Counted from the first letter of the stretch, positions 1 to 12,100 are shown. The stretch is 64,000 nt of DNA from Auanema rhodensis (GCA_964057225.1 OZ059895.1:3596001-3660000); one strand, 5' to 3'. Notes: generated by a model not told the origin, from the letters alone. A program made the numbers and translations.

Positions 1-85
1 GCAGCACAGGTTACTCTTAAATAATGAACTGACCGACTAATCAGACACGGATCTTTCCTAGTTCTGTTGCTTGAATGGATGTTTT

Positions 86-95
86 CCTACGTAGG
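86..95. other. Palindrome CCTACGTAGG, present in nearly every monomer (first copy)
   Basis: A perfect 10-bp dyad with a central CpG lies at unit positions 86-95 in S, M and L alike. I noticed it altered in only a few units: CCTACAGAGG at about 23776, CCTACGTAGA at about 21681 and CCTACGAAGG at about 61811. A sequence-specific binding site is possible, but low variation is also expected from homogenisation. Confidence 0.75.
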
Positions 96-127
96 CTAGT
101 AAAACATGCCCTTCAAAGCATCAGAAC

Positions 128-139
128 ATGTGATCACAT
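128..139. other. Palindrome ATGTGATCACAT in the monomer core (first copy)
   Basis: A perfect 12-bp dyad lies at unit positions 128-139. It is intact in most S, La, Lb', Lc and M units. It is broken in lineage-specific ways: GACCAC in most Lb units, GTTATCAC in one class at 40.6-59.9 kb, and GATCAGATT in a few at 25-29 and 63 kb. Confidence 0.75.
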
Positions 140-503
140 TCCAATTTTTTTGTATCTATTTTGTAAAGATAGTAATATATCATATGTTGAACACTATGTT
201 GGAAAGATTTTAATTCAGATTTTCTAACTTTTATTCAGTTTGTTTTTTAAACTTTGATTAAGAACTTTGATTTTTGTACACCCATAAATTATACGCAGCA
301 CAGGTTACCCTTAAATAATGAACTGACCGACTAATCAGACATGGATCTTTCCTAGTTCTGTTGCTTGAATGGATGTTTTCCTACGTAGGCTAGTAAAACA
401 TGCCCTTCAAAACATCAGAACATGTGATCACATTCCAATTTTTTTGTATCTGTTTTGTAAAGATAGTAATAAACTTTGATTTTTGTACACCCATAAATTA
501 TAC

Positions 504-712
504 GCAGCACAGGTTACCCTTAAATAATGAACTGACCGACTAATCAGACATGGATCTTTCCTAGTTCTGTTGCTTGAATGGATGTTTTCCTACGTAGGCT
601 AGTAAAACATGCCCTTCAAAGCATCAGAACATGTGATCACATTCCAATTTTTCTGTATCTATCTTGTAAAGATAGTAATAAACTTTGATTTTTGTACACC
701 CATAAATTATAC
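504..712 (+). repeat. Short monomer S (209 bp), reference copy
   Basis: This is a typical short monomer. Positions 1-173 are shared with L: GCAGCACAGG at the start, the CCTACGTAGG palindrome at unit positions 86-95, ATGTGATCACAT at 128-139, a T-run near 145, then a hairpin ending in GATAG. S then jumps from GATAGTAAT straight to AAACTTTGATTTTTGTAC, omitting the 85 bp found in L. Most S copies read TAATAAAC at the joint; a subset at about 27.5 kb and 42-60 kb reads TAATGAAC. S occurs singly or in pairs; I did not notice three in a row. This copy has the CTTTCCTAG variant and a T-to-C change in the T-run. Confidence 0.95.
659..675. other. Hairpin-forming inverted repeat CTATCTT-GTA-AAGATAG (example)
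   Basis: Seven-base arms CTATCTT and AAGATAG flank a three-base GTA at unit positions 156-172, just before the point where S and L diverge. Many units keep both arms perfect. Others have CTATTTT or CTGTTTT on the left arm, which weakens the stem. It could extrude as a small hairpin and may be relevant to the nearby 85-bp length polymorphism. Confidence 0.7.
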
Positions 713-1006
713 GCAGCACAGGTTACCCTTAAATAATGAACTGACCGACTAATCAGACATGGATCTTTCCAAGTTCTGTTGCTTGAACGGATGTTTTCCT
801 ACGTAGGCTAGTAAAACATGCCCTTCAAAGCATCAGAACATGTGATCACATTCCAATTTTTTTGTATCTATTTTGTAAAGATAGTAATATATCATATGTT
901 GAACACTATGTTGGAAAGATTTTAATTCAGATTTTCTAACTTTTATTCAGTTTGTTTTTTAAACTTTGATTAAGAACTTTGATTTTTGTACACCCATAAA
1001 TTATAC
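713..1006 (+). repeat. Long monomer La (294 bp), reference copy
   Basis: This is a typical long monomer. After the shared core and GATAGTAAT it carries an 85-bp extension (ATATCATATG through GATTAA), then the common end. The La tail is recognised by CTAACTTTTATTCAG, GTTTTTTAAAC and AAGAACTTTGATTTTT. The extension is poorer in G+C (about 21%) than the core. It contains an imperfect internal direct repeat in which ACTTTGATT occurs twice, 13 bp apart. In the 31-60 kb block La carries a private change, GATATTTG instead of GATTTTTG. This copy has the linked CTTTCCAAG and GAACGG core variants. Confidence 0.94.
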
Positions 1007-2136
1007 GCAGCACAGGTTACCCTTAAATAATGAACTGACCGACTAATCAGACATGGATCTTTCCTAGTTCTGTTGCTTGAATGGATGTTTTCCTACGTAG
1101 GCTAGTAAAACATGCCCTTCAAAACATCAGAACATGTGATCACATTCCAATTTTTTTGTATCTGTTTTGTAAAGATAGTAATAAACTTTGATTTTTGTAC
1201 ACCCATAAATTATACGCAGCACAGGTTACCCTTAAATAATGAACTGACCGACTAATCAGACATGGATCTTTCCTAGTTCTGTTGCTTGAATGGATGTTTT
1301 CCTACGTAGGCTAGTAAAACATGCCCTTCAAAGCATCAGAACATGTGATCACATTCCAATTTTTCTGTATCTATCTTGTAAAGATAGTAATAAACTTTGA
1401 TTTTTGTACACCCATAAATTATACGCAGCACAGGTTACCCTTAAATAATGAACTGACCGACTAATCAGACATGGATCTTTCCAAGTTCTGTTGCTTGAAC
1501 GGATGTTTTCCTACGTAGGCTAGTAAAACATGCCCTTCAAAGCATCAGAACATGTGATCACATTCCAATTTTTTTGTATCTATTTTGTAAAGATAGTAAT
1601 ATATCATATGTTGAACACTATGTTGGAAAGATTTTAATTCAGATTTTCTAACTTTTATTCAGTTTGTTTTTTAAACTTTGATTAAGAACTTTGATTTTTG
1701 TACACCCATAAATTATACGCAGCACAGGTTACCCTTAAATAATGAACTGACCGACTAATCAGACATGGATCTTTCCTAGTTCTGTTGCTTGAATGGATGT
1801 TTTCCTACGTAGGCTAGTAAAACATGCCCTTCAAAACATCAGAACATGTGATCACATTCCAATTTTTTTGTATCTGTTTTGTAAAGATAGTAATAAACTT
1901 TGATTTTTGTACACCCATAAATTATACGCAGCACAGGTTACCCTTAAATAATGAACTGACCGACTAATCAGACATGGATCTTTCCAAGTTCTGTTGCTTG
2001 AATGGATGTTTTCCTACGTAGGCTAGTAAAACATGCCCTTCAAAGCATCAGAACATGTGATCACATTCCAATTTTTTTGTATCTATCTTGTAAAGATAGT
2101 AATAAACTTTGATTTTTGTACACCCATAAATTATAC

Positions 2137-2431
2137 GCAGCACAGGTTACCCTTAAATAATGAACTGACCGACTAATCAGACATGGATCTTTCCAAGTTC
2201 TGTTGCTTGAACGGATGTTTTCCTACGTAGGCTAGTAAAACATGCCCTTCAAAGCATCAGAACATGTGACCACATTCCAATTTTTTTGTATCTATCTTGT
2301 AAAGATAGTAATATATCATATGTTGAACACTATGTTGGAAAGATTTTAATTCAGATTTTTTCAACTTTCACTCAGTTTGTTTTCTAAACTTTGATTAAGA
2401 ACCTTGTTGTTTGTACACCCATAAAATATAC
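2137..2431 (+). repeat. Long monomer Lb (295 bp), reference copy
   Basis: This second long-monomer lineage is 1 bp longer than La. Its tail reads TTTTTTCAACTTTCACTCAG, GTTTTCTAAAC and AAGAACCTTGTTGTTTG, and ends CCCATAAAATATAC rather than CCCATAAATTATAC. These changes travel together, so Lb behaves as a haplotype. It is usually linked to GAACGG and to GACCAC, which breaks the second palindrome. Compared with La the tail differs at around ten positions while the core differs at only a few, so the L-specific part is the fastest-diverging section of the family. Confidence 0.92.
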
Positions 2432-2640
2432 GCAGCACAGGTTACCCTTAAATAATGAACTGACCGTCTAATCAGACATGGATCTTCCCAAGTTCTGTTG
2501 CTTGAATGGATGTTTTCCTACGTAGGCTAGTAAAACATGCCCTTCAAAGCATCAGAACATGTGATCACATTCCAATTTTTTTGTATCTATCTTGTAAAGA
2601 TAGTAATAAACTTTGATTTTTGTACACCCATAAATTATAC

Positions 2641-5280
2641 GCAGCACAGGTTACTCTTAAATAATGAACTGACCGACTAATCAGACACGGATCTTTCCTA
2701 GTTCTGTTGCTTGAATGGATGTTTTCCTACGTAGGCTAGTAAAACATGCCCTTCAAAGCATCAGAACATGTGATCACATTCCAATTTTTTTGTATCTATT
2801 TTGTAAAGATAGTAATATATCATATGTTGAACACTATGTTGGAAAGATTTTAATTCAGATTTTCTAACTTTTATTCAGTTTGTTTTTTAAACTTTGATTA
2901 AGAACTTTGATTTTTGTACACCCATAAATTATACGCAGCACAGGTTACCCTTAAATAATGAACTGACCGACTAATCAGACATGGATCTTTCCTAGTTCTG
3001 TTGCTTGAATGGATGTTTTCCTACGTAGGCTAGTAAAACATGCCCTTCAAAACATCAGAACATGTGATCACATTCCAATTTTTTTGTATCTGTTTTGTAA
3101 AGATAGTAATAAACTTTGATTTTTGTACACCCATAAATTATACGCAGCACAGGTTACCCTTAAATAATGAACTGACCGACTAATCAGACATGGATCTTTC
3201 CTAGTTCTGTTGCTTGAATGGATGTTTTCCTACGTAGGCTAGTAAAACATGCCCTTCAAAGCATCAGAACATGTGATCACATTCCAATTTTTCTGTATCT
3301 ATCTTGTAAAGATAGTAATAAACTTTGATTTTTGTACACCCATAAATTATACGCAGCACAGGTTACCCTTAAATAATGAACTGACCGACTAATCAGACAT
3401 GGATCTTTCCAAGTTCTGTTGCTTGAACGGATGTTTTCCTACGTAGGCTAGTAAAACATGCCCTTCAAAGCATCAGAACATGTGATCACATTCCAATTTT
3501 TTTGTATCTATTTTGTAAAGATAGTAATATATCATATGTTGAACACTATGTTGGAAAGATTTTAATTCAGATTTTCTAACTTTTATTCAGTTTGTTTTTT
3601 AAACTTTGATTAAGAACTTTGATTTTTGTACACCCATAAATTATACGCAGCACAGGTTACCCTTAAATAATGAACTGACCGACTAATCAGACATGGATCT
3701 TTCCTAGTTCTGTTGCTTGAATGGATGTTTTCCTACGTAGGCTAGTAAAACATGCCCTTCAAAACATCAGAACATGTGATCACATTCCAATTTTTTTGTA
3801 TCTGTTTTGTAAAGATAGTAATAAACTTTGATTTTTGTACACCCATAAATTATACGCAGCACAGGTTACCCTTAAATAATGAACTGACCGACTAATCAGA
3901 CATGGATCTTTCCTAGTTCTGTTGCTTGAATGGATGTTTTCCTACGTAGGCTAGTAAAACATGCCCTTCAAAGCATCAGAACATGTGATCACATTCCAAT
4001 TTTTCTGTATCTATCTTGTAAAGATAGTAATAAACTTTGATTTTTGTACACCCATAAATTATACGCAGCACAGGTTACCCTTAAATAATGAACTGACCGA
4101 CTAATCAGACATGGATCTTTCCAAGTTCTGTTGCTTGAACGGATGTTTTCCTACGTAGGCTAGTAAAACATGCCCTTCAAAGCATCAGAACATGTGATCA
4201 CATTCCAATTTTTTTGTATCTATTTTGTAAAGATAGTAATATATCATATGTTGAACACTATGTTGGAAAGATTTTAATTCAGATTTTCTAACTTTTATTC
4301 AGTTTGTTTTTTAAACTTTGATTAAGAACTTTGATTTTTGTACACCCATAAATTATACGCAGCACAGGTTACCCTTAAATAATGAACTGACCGACTAATC
4401 AGACATGGATCTTTCCTAGTTCTGTTGCTTGAATGGATGTTTTCCTACGTAGGCTAGTAAAACATGCCCTTCAAAACATCAGAACATGTGATCACATTCC
4501 AATTTTTTTGTATCTGTTTTGTAAAGATAGTAATAAACTTTGATTTTTGTACACCCATAAATTATACGCAGCACAGGTTACCCTTAAATAATGAACTGAC
4601 CGACTAATCAGACATGGATCTTTCCAAGTTCTGTTGCTTGAATGGATGTTTTCCTACGTAGGCTAGTAAAACATGCCCTTCAAAGCATCAGAACATGTGA
4701 TCACATTCCAATTTTTTTGTATCTATCTTGTAAAGATAGTAATAAACTTTGATTTTTGTACACCCATAAATTATACGCAGCACAGGTTACCCTTAAATAA
4801 TGAACTGACCGACTAATCAGACATGGATCTTTCCAAGTTCTGTTGCTTGAACGGATGTTTTCCTACGTAGGCTAGTAAAACATGCCCTTCAAAGCATCAG
4901 AACATGTGACCACATTCCAATTTTTTTGTATCTATCTTGTAAAGATAGTAATATATCATATGTTGAACACTATGTTGGAAAGATTTTAATTCAGATTTTT
5001 TCAACTTTCACTCAGTTTGTTTTCTAAACTTTGATTAAGAACCTTGTTGTTTGTACACCCATAAAATATACGCAGCACAGGTTACCCTTAAATAATGAAC
5101 TGACCGTCTAATCAGACATGGATCTTCCCAAGTTCTGTTGCTTGAATGGATGTTTTCCTACGTAGGCTAGTAAAACATGCCCTTCAAAGCATCAGAACAT
5201 GTGATCACATTCCAATTTTTTTGTATCTATCTTGTAAAGATAGTAATAAACTTTGATTTTTGTACACCCATAAATTATAC
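2641..5280 (+). repeat. 2640-bp higher-order repeat, copy 2
   Basis: This is a full second copy of the 11-monomer HOR. I saw no mismatch to 1-2640. All diagnostic variants recur at exactly +2640, for example GACACGG (CACGG at 46 and 2686) and the Lb unit with GACCAC. Confidence 0.95.
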
Positions 5281-6671
5281 GCAGCACAGGTTACTCTTAA
5301 ATAATGAACTGACCGACTAATCAGACACGGATCTTTCCTAGTTCTGTTGCTTGAATGGATGTTTTCCTACGTAGGCTAGTAAAACATGCCCTTCAAAGCA
5401 TCAGAACATGTGATCACATTCCAATTTTTTTGTATCTATTTTGTAAAGATAGTAATATATCATATGTTGAACACTATGTTGGAAAGATTTTAATTCAGAT
5501 TTTCTAACTTTTATTCAGTTTGTTTTTTAAACTTTGATTAAGAACTTTGATTTTTGTACACCCATAAATTATACGCAGCACAGGTTACCCTTAAATAATG
5601 AACTGACCGACTAATCAGACATGGATCTTTCCTAGTTCTGTTGCTTGAATGGATGTTTTCCTACGTAGGCTAGTAAAACATGCCCTTCAAAACATCAGAA
5701 CATGTGATCACATTCCAATTTTTTTGTATCTGTTTTGTAAAGATAGTAATAAACTTTGATTTTTGTACACCCATAAATTATACGCAGCACAGGTTACCCT
5801 TAAATAATGAACTGACCGACTAATCAGACATGGATCTTTCCTAGTTCTGTTGCTTGAATGGATGTTTTCCTACGTAGGCTAGTAAAACATGCCCTTCAAA
5901 GCATCAGAACATGTGATCACATTCCAATTTTTCTGTATCTATCTTGTAAAGATAGTAATAAACTTTGATTTTTGTACACCCATAAATTATACGCAGCACA
6001 GGTTACCCTTAAATAATGAACTGACCGACTAATCAGACATGGATCTTTCCAAGTTCTGTTGCTTGAACGGATGTTTTCCTACGTAGGCTAGTAAAACATG
6101 CCCTTCAAAGCATCAGAACATGTGATCACATTCCAATTTTTTTGTATCTATTTTGTAAAGATAGTAATATATCATATGTTGAACACTATGTTGGAAAGAT
6201 TTTAATTCAGATTTTCTAACTTTTATTCAGTTTGTTTTTTAAACTTTGATTAAGAACTTTGATTTTTGTACACCCATAAATTATACGCAGCACAGGTTAC
6301 CCTTAAATAATGAACTGACCGACTAATCAGACATGGATCTTTCCTAGTTCTGTTGCTTGAATGGATGTTTTCCTACGTAGGCTAGTAAAACATGCCCTTC
6401 AAAACATCAGAACATGTGATCACATTCCAATTTTTTTGTATCTGTTTTGTAAAGATAGTAATAAACTTTGATTTTTGTACACCCATAAATTATACGCAGC
6501 ACAGGTTACCCTTAAATAATGAACTGACCGACTAATCAGACATGGATCTTTCCTAGTTCTGTTGCTTGAATGGATGTTTTCCTACGTAGGCTAGTAAAAC
6601 ATGCCCTTCAAAGCATCAGAACATGTGATCACATTCCAATTTTTCTGTATCTATCTTGTAAAGATAGTAAT
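5281..6671 (+). repeat. 2640-bp higher-order repeat, partial copy 3
   Basis: The third copy matches copy 1 for about 1391 bp, including TTACTC and GACACGG in its first unit. It departs at 6672, where copy 1 has the S joint (TAATAAAC) and this copy continues as a long monomer (TAATATATC) with an Lb' tail. The break falls exactly at the point where S and L diverge, as expected for exchange between an S and an L monomer within their shared core. Confidence 0.93.
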
Positions 6672-7503
6672 ATATCATATGTTGAACACTATGTTGGAAA
6701 GATTTTAATTCAGATTTTCTCAACTTTCACTCAGTTTGTTTTCTAAACTTTGATTAAGAACCTTGAGTTTTGTACACCCATAAATTATACGCAGCACAGG
6801 TTACCCTTAAATAATGAACTGATCGACTAATCAGACATGGATCTTCCCAAGTTCTGTTGCTTGAATGGATGTTTTCCTACGTAGGCTAGTAAAACATGCC
6901 CTTCAAAGCATCAGAACATGTGATCACATTCCAATTTTTTTGTATCTATCTTGTAAAGATAGTAATAAACTTTGATTTTTGTACACCCATAAATTATACG
7001 CAGCACAGGTTACCCTTAAATAATGAACTGACCGACTAATCAGACATGGATCTTTCCAAGTTCTGTTGCTTGAACGGATGTTTTCCTACGTAGGCTAGTA
7101 AAACATGCCCTTCAAAGCATCAGAACATGTGACCACATTCCAATTTTTTTGTATCTATCTTGTAAAGATAGTAATATATCATATGTTGAACACTATGTTG
7201 GAAAGATTTTAATTCAGATTTTTTCAACTTTCACTCAGTTTGTTTTCTAAACTTTGATTTAGAACCTTGTTGTTTGTACACCCATAAAATATAGGCAGCA
7301 CAGGTTACCCTTAAATAATGAACTGACCGTCTAATCAGACATGGATCTTCCCAAGTTCTGTTGCTTGAATGGATGTTTTCCTACGTAGGCTAGTAAAACA
7401 TGCCCTTCAAAGCATCAGAACATGTGATCACATTCCAATTTTTTTGTATCTATCTTGTAAAGATAGTAATAAACTTTGATTTTTGTACACCCATAAATTA
7501 TAC

Positions 7504-7739
7504 GCAGCACAGGTTACCCTTAAATAATGAACTGACCGACTAATCAGACATGGATCTTTCCAAGTTCTGTTGCTTGAACGGATGTTTTCCTACGTAGGCT
7601 AGTAAAACATGCCCTTCAAAGCATCAGAACATGTGATCACATTCCAATTTTTTTGTATCTATCTTGTAAAGATAGTAATATATCATATGTTGAACACTAT
7701 GTTGGAAAGATTTTAATTCAGATTTTCGAACTTTTATAC
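7504..7739 (+). repeat. Truncated monomer M (236 bp), copy 1
   Basis: This is a long monomer of Lc type lacking its last 58 bp. The sequence passes from TTTTCGAACTTTTAT directly into ACGCAGCACAGG of the next unit. Both edges of the missing segment in Lc end in TTAT, so a 4-bp microhomology marks the joint. The unit after it begins with the linked TTAATTAATG variant. Confidence 0.93.
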
Positions 7740-8242
7740 GCAGCACAGGTTACCCTTAATTAATGAACTGACCGACTAATCAGACATGGATCTTTCCAAG
7801 TTCTGTTGCTTGAATGGATGTTTTCCTACGTAGGCTAGTAAAACATGCCCTTCAAAGCATCAGAACATGTGATCACATTCCAATTTTTTTGTATCTATCT
7901 TGTAAAGATAGTAATATATCATATGTTGAACACTATGTTGGAAAGATTTTAATTCAGATTTTCTAACTTTTAATCAGTTTGTTTTTTAAACTTTGATTAA
8001 GAACTTTGATTTTTGTACACCCATAAATTATACGCAGCACAGGTTACCCTTAAATAATGAACTGACCGACTAATCAGACATGGTTCTTTCCTAGTTCTGT
8101 TGCTTGAATGGATGTTTTCCTACGTAGGCTAGTAAAACATGCCCTTCAAAGCATCAGAACATGTGATCACATTCCAATTTTTTCGTATCTATCTTGTAAA
8201 GATAGTAATAAACTTTGATTTTTGTACACCCATAAATTATAC

Positions 8243-8536
8243 GCAGCACAGGTTACCCTTAAATAATGAACTGACCGACTAATCATACATGGATCTTTCC
8301 AAGTTCTGTTGCTTGAACGGATGTTTTCCTACGTAGGCTAGTAAAACATGCCCTTCAAAGCATCAGAACATGTGATCACATTCCAATTTTTTTGTATCTA
8401 TCTTGTAAAGATAGTAATATATCATATGTTGAACACTATGTTGGAAAGATTTTAATTCAGATTTTCGAACTTTTATTCAGTTTGTTTTTTAAACTTTGAT
8501 TAAGAACTTTGATTTTTGTACACCCATAAATTATAC
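8243..8536 (+). repeat. Long monomer Lc (294 bp), reference copy
   Basis: This third long subtype is La-like but reads TTTTCGAACTTTTATTCAG. It is found mainly between about 7.7 and 23.4 kb and again at about 61.65 kb. It is often followed by a unit whose start reads CCTTAATTAATG instead of CCTTAAATAATG. Lc is the evident parent of the M monomers, which share the CGAAC variant. Confidence 0.9.
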
Positions 8537-9125
8537 GCAGCACAGGTTACCCTTAATTAATGAACTGACCGACTAATCAGACATGGATCTTTCCAAGTTC
8601 TGTTGCTTGAACGGATGTTTTCCTACGTAGGCTAGTAAAACATGCCCTTCAAAGCATCAGAACATGTGACCACATTCCAATTTTTTTGTATCTATCTTGT
8701 AAAGATAGTAATATATCATATGTTGAACACTATGTTGGAAAGATTTTAATTCAGATTTTTTCAACTTTCACTCAGTTTGTTTTCTAAACTTTGATTAAGA
8801 ACCTTGTTGTTTGTACACCCATAAAATATACGCAGCACAGGTTACCCTTAAATAATGAACTGACCGACTAATCAGACATGGATCTTTCCTAGTTCTGTTG
8901 CTTGAACGGATGTTTTCCTACGTAGGCTAGTAAAACATGCCCTTCAAAGCATCAGAACATGTGATCACATTCCAATTTTTTTGTATCTATCTTGTAAAGA
9001 TAGTAATATATCATATGTTGAACACTATGTTGGAAAGATTTTAATTCAGATTTTCGAACTTTTATTCAGTTTGTTTTTTAAACTTTGATTAAGAACTTTG
9101 ATTTTTGTACACCCATAAATTATAC

Positions 9126-12100
9126 GCAGCACAGGTTACCCTTAATTAATGAACTGACCGACTAATCAGACATGGATCTTTCCAAGTTCTGTTGCTTGAA
9201 CGGATGTTTTCCTACGTAGGCTAGTAAAACATGCCCTTCAAAGCATCAGAACATGTGACCACATTCCAATTTTTTTGTATCTATCTTGTAAAGATAGTAA
9301 TATATCATATGTTGAACACTATGTTGGAAAGATTTTAATTCAGATTTTTTCAACTTTCACTCAGTTTGTTTTCTAAACTTTGATTAAGAACCTTGTTGTT
9401 TGTACACCCATAAAATATACGCAGCACAGGTTACCCTTAAATAATGAACTGACCGACTAATCAGACATGGATCTTTCCTAGTTCTGTTGCTTGAATGGAT
9501 GTTTTCCTACGTAGGCTTTTAAAACATGCCCTTCAAAGCATCAGAACATGTGATCACATTCCAATTTTTTTGTATCTATCTTGTAAAGATAGTAATAAAC
9601 TTTGATTTTTGTACACCCATAAATTATACGCAGCACAGGTTACCCTTAAATAATGAACTGACCGTCTAATCAGACATGGATCTTCCAAAGTTCTGTTGCT
9701 TGAATGGATGTTTTCCTACGTAGGCTAGTAAAACATGCCCTTCAAAGCATCAGAACATGTGATCACATTCCAATTTTTTTGTATCTATCTTGTAAAGATA
9801 GTAATAAACTTTGATTTTTGTACACCCATAAATTATACGCAGCACAGGTTACCCTTAAATAATGAACTGACCGACTAATCAGACATGGATCTTTCCAAGT
9901 TCTGTTGCTTGAACGGATGTTTTCCTACGTAGGCTAGTAAAACATGCCCTTCAAAGCATCAGAACATGTGACCACATTCCTATTTTTTTGTATCTATCTT
10001 GTAAAGATAGTAATATATCATATGTTGAACACTATGTTGGAAAGATTTTAATTCAGATTTTTTCAACTTTCACTCAGTTTGTTTTCTAAACTTTGATTAA
10101 GAACCTTGTTGTTTGTACACCCATAAAATATACGCAGCACAGGTTACCCTTAAATAATGAACTGACCGTCTAATCAGACATGGATCTTACCAAGTTCTGT
10201 TGCTTGAATGGATGTTTTCCTACGTAGGCTAGTAAAACATGCCCTTCAAAGCATCAGAACATGTGATCACATTCCAATTTTTTTGTATCTATCTTGTAAA
10301 GATAGTAATATATCATATGTTGAACACTATGTTGGAAAGATTTTAATTCAGATTTTCTAACTTTTATTCAGTTTGTTTTTTAAACTTTGATTAAGAACTT
10401 TGATTTTTGTACACCCATAAATTATACGCAGCACAGGTTACCCTTAAATAATGAACTGACCGACTAATCAGACATGGATCTTTCCTAGTTCTGTTGCTTG
10501 AATGGATGTTTTCCTACGTAGGCTAGTAAAACATGCCCTTCAAAGCATCAGAACATGTGATCACATTCCAATTTTTTTGTATCTATCTTGTAAAGATAGT
10601 AATATATCATATGTTGAACACTATGTTGGAAAGATTTTAATTCAGATTTTTTCAACTTTCACTCAGTTTGTTTTCTAAACTTTGATTAAGAACCTTGAGT
10701 TTTGTACACCCATAAATTATACGCAGCACAGGTTACCCTTAAATAATGAACTGACCGACTAATCAGACATGGATCTTCCCAAGTTCTGTTGCTTGAATGG
10801 ATGTTTTCCTACGTAGGCTAGTAAAACATGCCCTTCAAAGCATCAGAACATGTGATCACATTCCAATTTTTTTGTATCTATCTTGTAAAGATAGTAATAA
10901 ACTTTGATTTTTGTACACCCATAAATTATACGCAGCACAGGTTACCCTTAAATAATGAACTGACCGACTAATCAGACATGGATCTTTCCAAGTTCTGTTG
11001 CTTGAACGGATGTTTTCCTACGTAGGCTAGTAAAACATGCCCTTCAAAGCATCAGAACATGTGACCACATTCCAATTTTTTTGTATCTATCTTGTAAAGA
11101 TAGTAATATATCATATGTTGAACACTATGTTGGAAAGATTTTAATTCAGATTTTTTCAACTTTCACTCAGTTTGTTTTCTAAACTTTGATTAAGAACCTT
11201 GTTGTTTGTACACCCATAAAATATACGCAGCACAGGTTACCCTTAAATAATGAACTGACCGTCTAATCAGACATGGATCTTCCCAAGTTCTGTTGCTTGA
11301 ATGGATGTTTTCCTACGTAGGCTAGTAAAACATGCCCTTCAAAGCATCAGAACATGTGATCACATTCCAATTTTTTTGTATCTATCTTGTAAAGATAGTA
11401 ATAAACTTTGATTTTTGTACACCCATAAATTATACGCAGCACAGGTTACCCTTAAATAATGAACTGACCGACTAATCAGACACGGATCTTTCCTAGTTCT
11501 GTTGCTTGAATGGATGTTTTCCTACGTAGGCTAGTAAAACATGCCCTTCAAAGCATCAGAACATGTGATCACATTCCAATTTTTTTGTATCTATTTTGTA
11601 AAGATAGTAATATATCATATGTTGAACACTATGTTGGAAAGATTTTAATTCAGATTTTCTAACTTTTATTCAGTTTGTTTTTTAAACTTTGATTAAGAAC
11701 TTTGATTTTTGTACACCCATAAATTATACGCAGCACAGGTTACCCTTAAATAATGAACTGACCGACTAATCAGACATGGATCTTTCCTAGTTCTGTTGCT
11801 TGAATGGATGTTTTCCTACGTAGGCTAGTAAAACATGCCCTTCAAAACATCAGAACATGTGATCACATTCCAATTTTTTTGTATCTGTTTTGTAAAGATA
11901 GTAATAAACTTTGATTTTTGTACACCCATAAATTATACGCAGCACAGGTTACCCTTAAATAATGAACTGACCGACTAATCAGACATGGATCTTTCCTAGT
12001 TCTGTTGCTTGAATGGATGTTTTCCTACGTAGGCTAGTAAAACATGCCCTTCAAAGCATCAGAACATGTGATCACATTCCAATTTTTCTGTATCTATCTT

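Larger units (their letters stand above)
295..1718 (+). repeat. 712-bp trimer S-S-L, two tandem copies inside the 2640-bp HOR
   Basis: Units at 295, 504 and 713 (S, S, L) are repeated at 1007, 1216 and 1425. I saw no difference between the two 712-bp trimers. The S at 1719 repeats the first S again. The 2640-bp HOR is therefore itself built by internal duplication of a trimer before being amplified as a whole, giving two levels of nesting. Confidence 0.92.
1..2640 (+). repeat. 2640-bp higher-order repeat, copy 1
   Basis: Eleven monomers form this HOR, in the order L S S L S S L S S L S, with starts at 1, 295, 504, 713, 1007, 1216, 1425, 1719, 1928, 2137 and 2432. Lengths sum exactly: three L of 294, one Lb of 295 and seven S of 209. 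The first unit is marked by TTACTC and GACACGG, the tenth is Lb with GACCAC, and the eleventh has CCGTCTAATC with CTTCCCAAG. Reading line by line I found no difference from the copy that follows. Perfect identity over 2.6 kb indicates very recent amplification or an assembly effect. Confidence 0.95.
6672..9125 (+). repeat. Mosaic satellite block
   Basis: This is satellite only. It begins in mid-monomer with an Lb' (TCTCAAC) tail and includes a private GATCG change near 6823. An Lb at about 7000-7294 ends TATAGG instead of TATACG. The block then holds the M unit at 7504, Lc units and TTAATTAATG starts. The stretch from about 6070 to 7313 matches 14326 to 15569 at an offset of 8256 bp. The stretch from 7740 to about 8990 matches 21590 to about 22840 at an offset of 13850 bp with a few substitutions. 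Confidence 0.85.

Noticed and set aside
10-22. Telomere-like motif in GGTTACCCTTAA
   Set aside because: A single TTACCC per monomer with no tandem TTAGGG or CCCTAA copies. It is simply part of the repeat.
128-139. Bacterial CRP-like operator (TGTGA...TCACA)
   Set aside because: ATGTGATCACAT lacks the 6-bp spacing between half-sites of a CRP site, and a 64 kb satellite array is not bacterial.
251-294. Retrotransposon or LTR end in the L tail
   Set aside because: No terminal TG...CA pair, target-site duplication, primer-binding site or poly-A tail at the edges of the 85-bp module. It varies only as presence or absence at a fixed position.
1-5280. Assembly duplication as sole explanation of identical HOR copies
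   Set aside because: It cannot be excluded from sequence alone, but nested repeats with differing private variants elsewhere show real biological amplification, so I treat it as a caveat rather than a conclusion.
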